Made by a program: the position numbers and the translations under genes
Part shown: piece after piece, positions 25,601 to 34,574 of the stretch
Position numbering within the stretch: position 1 is the first letter of the stretch
Layout: each line of letters starts with the position of its first letter
The notes under the pieces: generated by a model
Databases searched by the model: none
Told to the model about the DNA's origin: nothing
Seen by the model: only the letters and a program-made list of their open reading frames with translations
Source: Tetradesmus obliquus
Lineage: Eukaryota > Chlorophyta > Chlorophyceae > Sphaeropleales > Scenedesmaceae
Assembly (NCBI GenBank): GCA_030272155.1
Contig: CP126205.1
Span: 3,026,501-3,090,500, forward strand
Reading direction: 5' to 3'
Length of the DNA stretch: 64,000 nt

Positions 25601-26945
25601 GCGCGCGCATGGCTTCTGGGCGTGTATTTCTGCAAAACCTGTATGCAAGCCGTTGGTTGCGCGTCAGCTTGCCGCAGCACATAGTTACAAGCGCGAGCAA
25701 GCATTCTTGTAACTGTGCGCGCTTATGAGTCTGCACAGCTATGCATGTTCCTGCAGAACGAATGCGCACTGCATGTGCGCGCCTGTCAGAGTGTGTGACA
25801 TGTTGGTAGCTTGCAATCTGTATGCATTCATGTTGGGCCGCCCCTCCATGAGGCCTGCGCTTGTGCATAAGGCGCATACGCGCTGATGCTGCGTCTCTTG
25901 CTTGGCTGCTCAGCAGCAGCACTGCTTTTGTGCGCATGTCGGCGCCTTACTATTTTATGTATATGAGCACACATTGGACGCCTCGGCTGCTGCTGCTCCT
26001 GCTGCTGCAGGCGCTGCTCAACACACCCATCCCCAATCTTCCTTTGACTCCTGTCCTGCTGCTGCTGCTGCTACAGGCGCTGCTCAACACAGCCATCCTC
26101 AAGCTGCCTTTGACTCCTGTCCTGCCGCTGCTGCTGCTGCTGCTGCTGCTGCTGCAGGCGCTGCTGAATACACCCATCCCCAAGCTGCCCCTGCCGAATG
26201 CAGCCACGCCAGCGCCAGCCAAATTCGGCACCTACAGCAACAGCAGCAGCATGCAGCACTACGCAATGCCAGGATCCGCACCTGCAATGCTCAATGCAGG
26301 CATGAGCATGCAGCAGCAGTACCCGGGGCAGCAGGCAGGGTTTGGTGCTGGCAGCGGTTTTGCGCCACACCCTATGGGCAGCTTAACACCTGGCATGCCT
26401 GGAATGAGCACGCCTGGAGGCTTCTACACCCCTATGGGAGCAGCAGCAGCAGCAGCAACGCCGGGTATGGCGGCTGCTGCTGCTGCTGCAGGTACGCCGG
26501 GAGCTGGCAGCATGCGGGGCACAGGGGCTAGGGGTATGCCTGGGATGTCAGCAGCAGCAGCCAGCGGGATGCAGGCAGCAGGGCTGGGTGGCGCTGCCGC
26601 TGCTGCTGCTGCTGGGATGTATGGCCAGCCAGGCGCAGCAGCAGCGGCGGGCTATATGGATCCTGCAGCAGCAGCGATGTTTGGTGGGGGGTGGCCAGTG
26701 TCTCAAGGCATGCAGATGATGGGAATGGATGGAGCAGGGGGCGCTGGTATGGCAGCTGGTGCTGCATCAGGCAGCAGCACTGATTTGGCTGCCTTGGCAG
26801 CAGGGGTTGGCAGCGGGGGAGCCTCGGCGGCGCAGCAGCAGCAGCAGATGGCGCTGTTTGCAATGCAGCAGCAGCAGCCGCAGCAGATGAATGCAAGCAT
26901 GCAGATGCAGTACGGGCAGCTGCAGCAGCAGCCTGGACTGCATGC

Positions 26946-26980
<35 letters not shown>

Positions 26981-27080
26981 TGACGCTGCAGTGGCAGCAG
27001 CAGCAGGCGGTGTACTGGCAGCAGCAGCAGCAGGTGCAGGCGGTGTGGGCGACTGGCCAGGGTGCGGCTGGCGGCTTGGC

Positions 27081-27113
<33 letters not shown>

Positions 27114-27165
27114 AGCCTCCAGTCAGCCGCAGCAGCAGTCGAGCAGTCAGGGCTTCCTGCAGTAG
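16912..27165 (+). CDS. TFIIS N-terminal-domain-like nuclear protein with Gln/Met-rich tail
   Basis: Multi-exon gene. Exon 1 (16,912-16,959) encodes MGSELPPDTVFVSYEE. It joins in frame to 17,266-17,450 (VKQTVGSDKKVLKIFLVDRA), 17,884-17,982, 18,418-18,550 (RWYLMDQLGDSHLAVIGIER) and about 19,386-19,530 (EEPFAGIMPLHCSNQAGVYK). This region has the look of a plant family with FVSYEE and a D-x-x-G...LAVIG-type fold before a TFIIS-like helical domain. Exons at 20,826-21,064, then 22,277-22,773 and 23,142-23,349, carry a charged coiled region (NQIKKARKLQEDLRAEEEKL) and a helical segment (HHLRVALECLKELGAQDLPA...VIPLVQRCLSW...AQHMLRRWRW) matching the LW/TFIIS N-terminal pattern. The final exon (about 26,156-27,165) is rich in Met, Ala, Gly and Gln, like many transcription co-regulators. 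Many exons are locally duplicated. Role in transcription elongation or Mediator contact is inferred from the family. Confidence 0.6.
17945..18060 (+). repeat. Three copies of an exon end plus donor
   Basis: The exon end TTCGTGTCACATAG with donor GTGCGTCAGCA recurs at about 32-bp spacing (ending near 17,992, 18,024 and 18,055). Only the first is joined to the full exon. It shows the smallest scale at which exon-border sequence is duplicated in this gene. Confidence 0.85.
18418..19030 (+). repeat. Three copies of exon RWYLMDQLGDSHLAVIG
   Basis: The exon is complete at 18,418-18,550. It is repeated from the CGCTGGTAC position at about 18,678-18,770 and 18,930-19,022. All three end in TACAGCGCG followed by a GTGAGTG donor. 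Protein differences are few (one copy reads CDSHLAVIGIERGTKNGHHH). The second and third copies have no obvious upstream acceptor, so they may be dead or cryptic exons. Confidence 0.85.
19165..19530 (+). repeat. Three copies of exon EEPF.GIMPLHC
   Basis: Short copies begin after a CAG acceptor at about 19,167 and 19,277 and are followed at 19,386 by the only long version. The long version continues through VYKWLEKMVTHHAGNG to a GTGCG donor near 19,530. The first two hold only about 40-50 bases of exon before diverging. Confidence 0.8.
19850..21064 (+). repeat. Six or more copies of exon STTSGFSGGDFNAAAGGRKP
   Basis: Copies start after a CAG acceptor at about 19,954, 20,190, 20,433 (short), 20,503 (variant STASGLSGGNFN), 20,664 and 20,826, with a partial one at 19,855. 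Most continue through RKPPLVIDLATL.AARKS. Only the last runs on through LEQCIVVEGQQVRAKPKPKA to the next donor (21,064). The introns between copies differ in sequence and length, so this is not one recent block duplication. Confidence 0.85.
21236..22084 (+). repeat. 250-bp tandem repeat of exon end plus intron
   Basis: The segment encoding CIVVEGQQVRAKPKPKAPAA...SATQKHK with its GTGAG donor and downstream intron recurs at 20,966, 21,236, 21,487, 21,737 and 21,987. The three units from about 21,335 have a period of exactly 250 bp and are almost identical (for example CCGG versus CTGG near 21,400 and 21,650). The last copy has a few changes and joins the exon-intron structure that continues to 22,277. 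Confidence 0.92.
22855..22960 (+). repeat. Partial copy of the TFIIS-like exon
   Basis: The stretch CATCACCTGAGGGTGGCGCT with downstream sequence to CTCACGCGCAAG repeats the end of the exon at 22,680-22,773. It contains changes that break the frame relative to the parent exon, so it is probably a dead copy within the intron. Confidence 0.75.
23228..23990 (+). repeat. Four copies of exon QLAGHMHVLGHPSYMEDHLG
   Basis: The exon part from QLAGHMHVLGHP to LPQLPKHKQ with a GTGAG donor occurs at about 23,228-23,349, 23,448-23,568, 23,690-23,806 and 23,876-23,987. Only the first is attached to the upstream VIPLVQRCLSW exon. The third has lost the frame near its end, and the fourth is more diverged (LAAKVMAGIGATATVA). 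Confidence 0.85.
24000..25980 (+). other. Long intron rich in alternating purine-pyrimidine DNA
   Basis: Roughly 2 kb between the last LPKHKQ exon copy and the tail exon. Much of it is TG/CA and CG alternation (GTGCGCGCATGCG-like), especially 24,030-24,760 and 25,200-25,800. Such DNA can adopt Z-form in vitro, and it leaves all frames open without coding signs. It also holds a retrotransposon-like fragment at about 24,780-25,185. No gene is seen. Confidence 0.6.
24780..25185 (+). mobile_element. Probable 3' end of a non-LTR (LINE) retrotransposon
   Basis: Base composition changes abruptly to a less CpG-rich, ordinary coding-like stretch with an acidic end (DDDELFFDVSSPFEPLVGS) followed by a short 3' untranslated part. 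It ends in a tail of four to five TGTAA units (25,158-25,183). Short pentamer tails of this kind are typical of 5'-truncated LINE insertions in green algae. No reverse-transcriptase motif is present, so the family is a guess from the tail and 5' truncation. Confidence 0.5.
25985..26165 (+). repeat. Triplicated exon start ALLNTPIPKLPL
   Basis: Three tandem units at about 26,010, 26,078 and 26,156 each read (CTG)n CAG GCGCTGCTCAA or GCGCTGCTGAA, followed by an LNTPIP.LPL-type sequence. The CTG runs act as polypyrimidine-like tracts in front of a CAG acceptor. Only the third continues into the long tail exon. Read through in one frame, the array would give artificial polyleucine. Confidence 0.8.
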
Positions 27166-27640
27166 CAATAGTAGCTGGCGGCCTGTGTGCGCAATAGGGA
27201 ATGCAGATGATGGGGGTGGATGAGGCAGCAGGTTCTGGCATGGCAGCTGGTGCTGCATCAGGCAGCAGTACTGACCTCGCTGCTATGGCCGCAGCAGTGG
27301 CAGGTGTTGGCAGCGGGGGAGCTTCGGCGGCGCAGCAGCAGCAGCAGATGGCGCTGTTTGCTATGCAGCAGCAGCAGCAGCAGCAGCAGCAGATGAATGC
27401 AGGCATGCAGATGCAGTACGGGCAGCTGCAGCAGCAGCCTGGTCTGAATGCGCAGCAGCAGCAGCAGCTGACGCTGCAGTGGCAGCAGCAGCAGGCGGTG
27501 TACTGGCAACAGCAGCAGCAGATGCAGGCGGTGTGGGCGACTGGCCAGGGCGCAGCTGGCGGCTTGCCCCAGCAGCAGCAGCCAGCCTCCAATCAGCCGC
27601 AGCAGCAGTCCAGCAGTCAAGGCTTCCTGCAGTAGCAATA
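26700..27640 (+). repeat. Duplicated 3'-terminal exon segment (TFIIS-like gene)
   Basis: The last about 460 coding bases (from GMQMMGMDGAGGAGMAAGAA to SSQGFLQ and stop at 27,163-27,165) recur at 27,200-27,635 as GMQMMGVDEAAGSGMAAGAA to SSQGFLQ stop, a period of about 491 bp. The second copy keeps an open frame and its own stop but has shorter polyQ runs. It could serve as an alternative last exon or be a dead copy. Confidence 0.88.
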
Positions 27641-27896
27641 ACAGATATGGCCCGCGTGCAACGGTATACAGTACGTTTCGATGCATTCTGCCTGCGTTTG
27701 CGCTGGTGCATACATGCACAAGTTGGTGCTCGCTTTGAATACCAGCGGTTTGGTGTGCGGATGCAGCAGATGCAGGTGTCTGTGCTAGGCTGGGCTGGCT
27801 CGTGCAGCAGTTCAGCGGCTGTGCTGGAGTTGGTACGTGTGGGCGGCTGTGCTACACTTGAACAAGAGGGCACGTGTGTGCTCGGTAACAGCTCTG

Positions 27897-27910
27897 TGTA
27901 AGTTCTGTAA
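27897..27910 (+). terminator. TGTAA polyadenylation signals
   Basis: Two TGTAA motifs, at 27,897-27,901 and 27,906-27,910, lie downstream of both copies of the terminal exon. TGTAA is the usual poly(A) signal of chlorophycean algae. Use of this site would include the duplicated exon in the 3' region of the transcript. Confidence 0.5.
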
Positions 27911-28208
27911 TCGTTCCGGTAAGAAGTGCACCCCGAACCCTTTACGGAACAGTTACAGACGTCGGCTGTAAGTGCAGTGCACTGCGGCGTGTACATGTGT
28001 GTGCTGCTATTGGATGCCTTGGTTGAATGCTCAGCTGTTCGTGCACAAAAAAAACCACGTGGGTTGTTGAGCATGCAGTGCCGTGGCTACCATGGTATAA
28101 CATCGTACTACGTAGTTATGCTTTGGTGTGATTAGTTTACCTATTGATTTGTCAGATTCATCATTGTAACAACATCACACCAGTGACGGTACAACAAACT
28201 GGCTGCAG
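27911..28208. other. Intergenic stretch between convergent genes
   Basis: Lies between the 3' ends of the TFIIS-like gene (plus) and the JmjC fusion gene (minus). No coding signs are seen. Confidence 0.5.
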
Positions 28209-28760
28209 GCGCCCTCACGCCTGTGCAACCCTGAATGTGACAGATGCAGAGCACCCTTACACGCTGCTGCTGCTGCTGCCACCATGACTGCTCTGCAAAC
28301 CAGCTTGCACATTGCCTGATGCTGTGCAGTCCGAATATGCATCACCGCACTCCCAGTGACTCTGTGTAGTGTGCCCAGCGGCTGGGGAAGAACACTGCAT
28401 CACCAGGACCCAGCAGCACTGCCAGCACGCCCACGCCAGCATGCTGGTTCTTTGCGCCAAACTGTGCCAAACCTTAGACGCCCTCAAGCCTGTGCGACCC
28501 TAAATGTGACAGACACAGAGCATCCGCACACGCCGCCGCTGCTGCTGCTGCTGCCGGCAGCAGGACTGCTGTGTAAACCCGCTTGCGCCCCGTTGCCTGC
28601 TGCTTCACTATGCGCAAAGGGATGTAAACACTCCCCCAGTGACTCTGTGTAGTGTGCCCAGCGGCTGGGGAAGAACACAGCGTCGCCAGGACCCAGCACA
28701 ACTTCAAGTACGCCCACGCCAGCAAACAGGGGGTGCTTGGTAAAGTCAGGGCTGCACACG
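28209..28760 (-). repeat. Duplicated 3'-terminal exon segment (JmjC fusion gene)
   Basis: The exon end with the distal His (FFPSRWAHYTESLG) and the downstream region are present twice, near 28,481-28,745 and 28,209-28,460, at a spacing of about 272-283 bp. The upstream copy keeps the longer open frame (stop near 28,484). The downstream copy is diverged but retains the ACTCTGTGTAGTGTGCCCAG block. Confidence 0.82.
28257..28261 (-). terminator. TGTAA polyadenylation signal (minus strand)
   Basis: TTACA on the plus strand is TGTAA on the coding strand of the JmjC fusion gene. It lies after the second copy of its terminal exon. Confidence 0.4.
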
Positions 28761-31476
28761 TTGACCCGGGATCTGCAGAGCAGCAGGAGATGTACAACGG
28801 TAGGTGGTCGCCGCCGCCTCGAACTGGTGATGCGGCATGTGCTGCATTCTATTGACAGATAGTATGCAGTTCTTGCATGTAAGCGTTCGGCCGAAGAGCA
28901 GTACAGCCAAAACAGCAGTACAGCAGTACAGGCAATCGACAGCACAGCAGTGCAGCCAGCTCACCTTCTGCGCAGCAGGTGCGTGTCGGGGTAGCAGTAC
29001 AGCCGGTAGCGCTGCTCAGGGCTGACGAACAGCATGCGCTTGCAGCCCCGCACCTGCAGCAGCAGCAGCAAGCCAACAGAGCAGCAGGCGATGCTGTTGC
29101 GTGCCTCAGTACGCTGATCCCATGCAACCTCCCGGCTTGGGATATGTGGCAGAGCTAATGCTCTGTTACTTGCTTTGATGCACTGTTGCATGCATGCACA
29201 ACCAAAACAACCGCTCGAATTACTGCCAGAACTGTGTATCAGCGCAAGCCAAGAAGTTGCTGGCAAAAATTTGGCTGCGCACCTGCAGCAGGAAGGAGTG
29301 GGAGGTGTCGCAGTGCAGCGGTGACACTGCCCCCGCAGGGCTCACCCACACCTCTACACATGAATGATGCTGTGCTGTATACAACGCGGCTCAACCTAAC
29401 ATTCTCAGTTGATGATCAAGGGCACGCTGTAGCATGCATGCATAACAGCTATGAGAGATCGCTCACAACCCCACTAACAATACCGCATTTCGTTGCAATC
29501 CACAATCCCTGGCGCATCCCCGCAGCTTCAACGTCACCTGCAGCAGGAAGGAGTGTGAGGTGTCGTAGTGCAGCGGTGACACTGCCCCTGCAGGGCTCAC
29601 CCACACCCTGGGGGCCTGGCTGAAGAACAGCCTGCAGTCATCCTCCTCCTCCTCTTCCTCTGCTGCTGCTGCTGCCGCTGCTGCTGCTGCTGCTGCTGGT
29701 GTTGGTGTATCTGCGCTAGCTGCGCTGCTGCTGCTGCTGGCCAGTGCAGCGCTGAGGCTACTGTTGCAGCCCCGTGCTTCCAGGACTTGCAGCAGGTCCT
29801 GCAGCAGCAGCTGCTGCTCCATGTGCGGCGGCAGCTGCGCCTGAAATGCAAGAATGGACATGTGCACCAGCACTGAGGGCACTGCACTTGCAGGAGCACA
29901 GCAGGTACGCAACAACTTGAAGTGCTTATAAAAAGCAAGCACACTGATCTAGACAGCTGTGGGCGCTGTGCTGTATGCTGCCACAAACATAAGAGCACTG
30001 TGTGCGCACCTGCATGCAGTACGGCCCAAGATATCTGGGCCTTTGGGCATGTATCAGGTTTTTAACTCCTATCAGGTTCCAAACTTTTCCCACCTGCATG
30101 TAGTAGTGCTCGTGCGGCTTGTACAGTAGCGGCGGCAGGTGGCACCCCGGCTGCAGCCGCGCCACAAACTCTGCAATGCCCATATCGACCACTTGGCTAG
30201 GGGCAGCAGCAGGCCCTGCACAAAATGAAAAGATAACAAAATAACATACATAACATATGCTGTTGATTGGCTGCAGCCCCGCCACAAACTCTGCTATGCT
30301 CATGTCCAGCACCTGACTGGGGGCAGCAGCAGGCCCTGAACAGCATGACAAATCAACATGACATGACATATCAGCTCTTGATGCATTGGCTGCAGCCTTG
30401 CCACAAACTCCCCGATGCCCATGTCGACCACTTGGCTGGGGGCAGCAGCAGGCCCTGCACAACATGACAAATAACATAAATGACATAAAACAACATAAAA
30501 ACATATTCGGGGGTTTAAGAATCTAATGCGGCCTCGCCACAAACTCCGCAAAGCGCATGTCGACAGCCTGGCTGGGTGCAGCAGCAGGCCCTGAATGATG
30601 TAACAGCATAGTGTGATGTGACACAGCACATCATGTCAAGACCGCAAGAAGACGGCTGTCATCTACAAGGCATCTTTAGAGGGAGAATGATAACCCGCGC
30701 ATGACGAAAAAGGTGCAATGCAACAAACATGTGCTTGAGTCCACTGCACGATGCAGTGGCAGTTGAAATACTTGCTGCAAAGCACACTGCATGGGTCAAA
30801 GCTGACTAGCCATGCAACCACACCTCACCTGCTATTTGGTCAAGGTACTGCACCAGTTGCGGCTCAACAAACGGGAACTGCAGCGACGGGGCCAGCCGCA
30901 CCCTGCCGCTAAACCCCTGCTGCGCAAGCCACCCTAAACCCCAGCCCTGCTGACTCACAGCCGGCCAGTCAGCAGCCAGCCCACGCAGCACAAGTGGCTG
31001 CTGCTCAGCTTGCAGAAGCAGCAGCCGCTCTGCTGCTACTGCTGCTGCTTGAGCATTAGCACTGCCAGCGTCCTGTTCCAAGAGTGGACCTACTTGGCTT
31101 GCTTTGATCATGCCGTTGCTGCTGCTGCTTCTGCCACTGCGGTTTTGGCAAAGCAGCACTGCACTGATAGCGTTGCATGCCGCAGCCCTATCTGCTTGAT
31201 TCGACCACTCGTGCTCTGTGACACTGCCCCACACAGGCAGCTGCACAGGTGGGGGTGCTGCTCCCATCAACATCTGTGGCTCTGGTGATGATGCTGACTC
31301 AGCAGCAGCAGCAAGAGTCCTAGCACTGCCAGTTGTTGCACCGGTGACTGCTGACAGCAGCCCCTGCATCTCCTCCTGTAGTGCAGTCCAGCCCCATTGC
31401 TGCTGCTGCTGCTGCTGTTGCTGCAGCTGATCTTGTTCTAGTGCCTGCTGCTGTGCTGCAAGCATACCACTGCTGC

Positions 31477-31514
<38 letters not shown>

Positions 31515-31735
31515 CTGCTGCTAAGTTGTGTGCTGCTGTTTGGGATGGGCCTAGCAATGTGCTTTGTGAGCCAGCCGGGCTCCTCAGCCAGCATCTGCTT
31601 CAGGAACAAGCCTTCTATGCGAGGCAGCAATGCATCTGTCAGCCGCCAGGCTGCATCTAACAACTGCTGCTGCTGCTGCTGCTGCGGGACTTGCGCTGCA
31701 CCTTGTTGCTGCAGCTGCTGATGTTGCGCTGAACT

Positions 31736-31778
<43 letters not shown>

Positions 31779-34207
31779 GGTATGGCATCGTCTTGCAGAT
31801 GCACATACAGTTCCAGTGCCTGCAGCTGCTGCTGCTGCAGCTGAGGCAGCTGCTGGCCCGCAAAGTGGCAGCACCAGTACAGGTCACGCGTGTACACGCC
31901 CGCCTGCTGCTGCACCAACTCAAAAGCAGCACGCAGCAGCCTCTTGAGGCACCAGCGGGCCACGGTAACTGCACATGGGCACAGATGTACAGCAGCATAC
32001 AGGGGCAGGTGGGTTGTTGCTCAGTGTGGCTTGGCGTGCAGCATGCATGCTGCTGTATCAGCTCAAAAGCAGCACGCCGCAGCCGCTTGAGGCACCACCT
32101 GGCAACTGTAACTACAGCGGCACACATACATAGAAAATTACATACATTAGCAGATACATTAGCACGCAGCAGCCGCTTGAGGGCACCACCTGGCTACTGT
32201 AAGTGCAGGGGCAAACATGCACAGCATTGTACAGGGGCAGGTAGGTTATTTCTTCATGTGGCCTTGCATGCATGTGGCATGCATGTGGCTGCACCAGCTC
32301 AAATGCAGCACGCAGCAGCCGCTTGAAGCACCACCTGGCTACGGTGACTGCATGCCAACACACGTTGCAACATTGTGAACAGGTGAGAGGGCGGTGAGTG
32401 GACTCGCCTGCTTTCTGTTGGCGGTTGATTGTAATTCATGCTGTTGGTGGAGCCCAGCCCATGTTGCACAGTCCCACCATGCTGGCTTAGATGGCTGGGT
32501 GTTGCCTTGCATGCATGCGGCAGTCAGCTGCTGCCAGATAACACAATGCACCATTCAGTCATGCACACAGAGCCAACACCTACCCTGTGTTTGAAGGTCG
32601 CCTGCCCGCGCTGCTTCAGCCGCTTTGTCCCTTGCTGCTGCCACATCCTCTGCAAGGCCTGGCAGCAGCTGCAGTCAACTGGTGTCAACACACATCACAT
32701 ACCGCGCTGAACCCCACGCCACATAGCCAAGCAACCATAGCTGGAATCCACTCACCCTGTGTGGACAGGTCTCTTGCTTGCGCTGCTTCAGCCGCTTTGT
32801 CCCTTGCTGCTGCCACATCCTCTGCAAGGCCCGGCAGCAGCTGCAGGCTGCTTGGCAGTGCTGCTGCTGCTGGCAGCAGCAAAGGCAGGTCCACACCTGC
32901 CAGGCACACTGACTGCGTCTTGAGCTCAAAAGCAGCTGGAATGGAGGACAGCATGGATGGAGTGAGGGCAGGCAATCCACTGCTGCTGCTGCTGCTGCTG
33001 CTGCTGGGTGCTGTCATATGGTGCTGCAGGGCGTGTGCTGCTGCACTGCCTGCAGCTAATGGCAGTACCTTCATTTCCAGCTGCAGCAGCAATAGCAGCA
33101 GCAGTAGCAGCAGTACCAGCATTGAGCAGCACTACAGCACCACAGCAATGCTTTTCAACAAGGTACAGGTTGTGCAGCAATACTTTGATGCAAAGCCACA
33201 GGGCCGAAGCACAGGTATGTTGCAGCCAGGGATGCTGTGTGGCATGCAGCATGCTTCTGCTGCTGTGGGAACACAAGTATCAGGCATGTCAGCCCCCTGC
33301 TGCTGCTGCTACTGATGTTGCTGCTGTGGTAGTGGTTGTGTTCGGTTGTAAGCAATATGATGCAGCCTAGATCGCTGCTGCAGCTATGGAGCTATGCTGC
33401 AGCTGGTGACTGCGTAGGCCAGATCAGTACCCACCTTGACAAAGGACAGCTGCGCGTGCTCAGCCATCAGAGCTGCAGCGGCATCCTTCACCTGCTGCTG
33501 CATCTGGCTAGCCAGCGTTGTACCGGCTGTACTGCCTCTTCTTCTGCTGCTGCTGCCGCCGCCATCTTCATCACTGCTGCTGCTGCTGCTTCTGCTAGAG
33601 CCAGTTGCTGTTGCTGGTGCCAGCACGAGGGCGAATGTATCCACATCGCTGACGTGTGGGATGAAGTAGCCCCTGGGTAGTGAGCCGCGCAAGTAAACCC
33701 CAACCAGGGATAACCCACATGCCTGCTGGTAGGCAGCTGTCACGGCATCCAGCAAGCTGTGCCACGCAGCTGGTATCTGCAGCAGCAGCAGCGGTAAGTG
33801 CAGCACAGAGTATATGATGACAGGCAGTGGTGCGTTTTTACAATCTTCATGGGTGCAACCATTAGGTTTTCAAGCGGGAAAGCGTGTGGTGCTGCGCCTG
33901 CCACTAGACACCAATGCTGTATCACATCACTCAGCAGGCGCACTGTTCAATTGCAGCACAGCACACAATGCAGGATAGCTATGATCACCTTCTCCAACGC
34001 AGCCTCGTTTGCCACAAACCCAGTGGCACGATCAATGGGGATTGGCTGGGGCGTGATGGGTTGCACCACTGCCTTGCTTGCAGCACCAATGGCAGTAGCG
34101 CCAGCCCTGCAGTGCCTGGCTGCAGCAAGATGAAGTCTCCTGCACGTGCTGCGTTGACCATCAGTACTACAAGCGTGTACAGATGGTTTTGGAGCCCGTA
34201 GCAGCAT
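28257..34207 (-). CDS. Nucleotidyltransferase-JmjC (cupin-8) fusion protein
   Basis: Minus-strand multi-exon gene. Exon 1 (33,989-34,207) starts MLLRAPKPSVHAC and is rich in Arg, Ala and His, possibly a targeting peptide. It joins in frame to 33,435-33,776 (IPAAWHSLLDAVTAAYQQ), which has the nucleotidyltransferase signature YLRGSLPRGYFIPHVSDVD (G-S-x11-D-V-D). Then come LKTQSVCLAGVDLPLLLP (near 32,900) and TVARWCLKRLLRAAFELV...YTRDLYWCCHFAG (31,860-31,968), a typical helical part of such enzymes. After polyQ/polyS spacers, AEQQPLVLRGLAADWPAV starts the oxygenase half. It has SPLHYDTSHSFLLQ (metal HxD, 29,562-29,570), GCKRMLFVSPEQRYRLY (candidate 2-oxoglutarate Lys, 28,965-29,055) and FFPSRWAHYTESL (distal His, near 28,650). 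Both active sites look intact. The substrate is unknown; cupin-8 relatives act on proteins or tRNA. Confidence 0.75.
29280..29620 (-). repeat. Two copies of the HxD metal-site exon
   Basis: The exon end SPAGAVSPLHYDTSHSFLLQ lies at about 29,541-29,610 as part of the long exon. It recurs at 29,285-29,350 with HCD in place of HYD (codons at about 29,307-29,315). Both copies have donor-like sequence after LLQ. Either could be joined to VRGCKRMLF, giving isoforms with the same ligands but a different middle residue. Confidence 0.8.
30095..30600 (-). repeat. Four copies of exon AAPSQVVDMGIAEFVARLQP
   Basis: The full exon (30,095-30,217) ends LPPLLYKPHEHYYMQ. Shorter copies with the same GGCCTGCTGCTGCxCC acceptor end lie at about 30,255-30,336, 30,385-30,455 and 30,525-30,592 and differ at a few residues (VLDMSIAEFVAGLQP). 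Introns between them are A/T-rich (ATAACATACATAACA-like). Confidence 0.82.
31880..32350 (-). repeat. Four copies of exon TVARWCLKRLLRAAFELV
   Basis: The parent exon start is near 31,968. Copies lie near 32,050-32,112, 32,160-32,205 (frame altered) and 32,290-32,347. Each is preceded on the minus strand by a TGCAGTTACxGT-type acceptor region. The parent continues into the polyQ-rich exon. Confidence 0.82.
32595..32860 (-). repeat. Two copies of exon end EDVAAARDKAAEAA
   Basis: The end of the exon containing LPSSLQLLPGLAEDVAAARD (donor near 32,758) is repeated at about 32,600-32,675 as EDVAAARDKAAEAARAGDLQTQ with its own GTAGG donor. Confidence 0.75.
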
Positions 34208-34574
34208 TGCAGACCGGCGTGATGGGGCGTGTATGGCCGGTCTGCTGCTGCGTTTCGTGCAATGCCCGGTGATCCTCTGCCGACCACTGCCCTCAACGCG
34301 GGTACAGCAACAGTAGCCTTATGCAAGGTGGTTGCTTTGGTGTGCGCCAACACGGGCCGCTTCGCTGACACAGTAGGGTTTGGTTGACATGTGTGCTACG
34401 CACTCAAAGGTGTTGTGACAGCTCAACGGGGGCCTGATAAGTGTTTCGGAATAAGAGTTCTTGAAGTTATGCGTGTGCAGTGAATGCAGCTTCGACAGCA
34501 ACGCGTCACTGCAGCTCCCGCCTTGCAAGCTTTGAAGACAGCCACAGCGGGAGAAGCAGTACAACGAAACCAAC
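34208..34574. promoter_or_regulatory. Divergent promoter region, JmjC fusion / ubiquitin-like gene
   Basis: 367 bp separate the two proposed ATGs on opposite strands. No TATA box stands out. A shared bidirectional promoter is inferred from spacing only. Confidence 0.4.

Noticed and set aside
26528-27592. 354-residue minus-strand open frame rich in Cys, Ala and Pro
   Set aside because: It is the antisense shadow of CAG/GCA-rich coding sequence of the plus-strand gene; its composition follows the triplet repeats and has no splice signals or family match.
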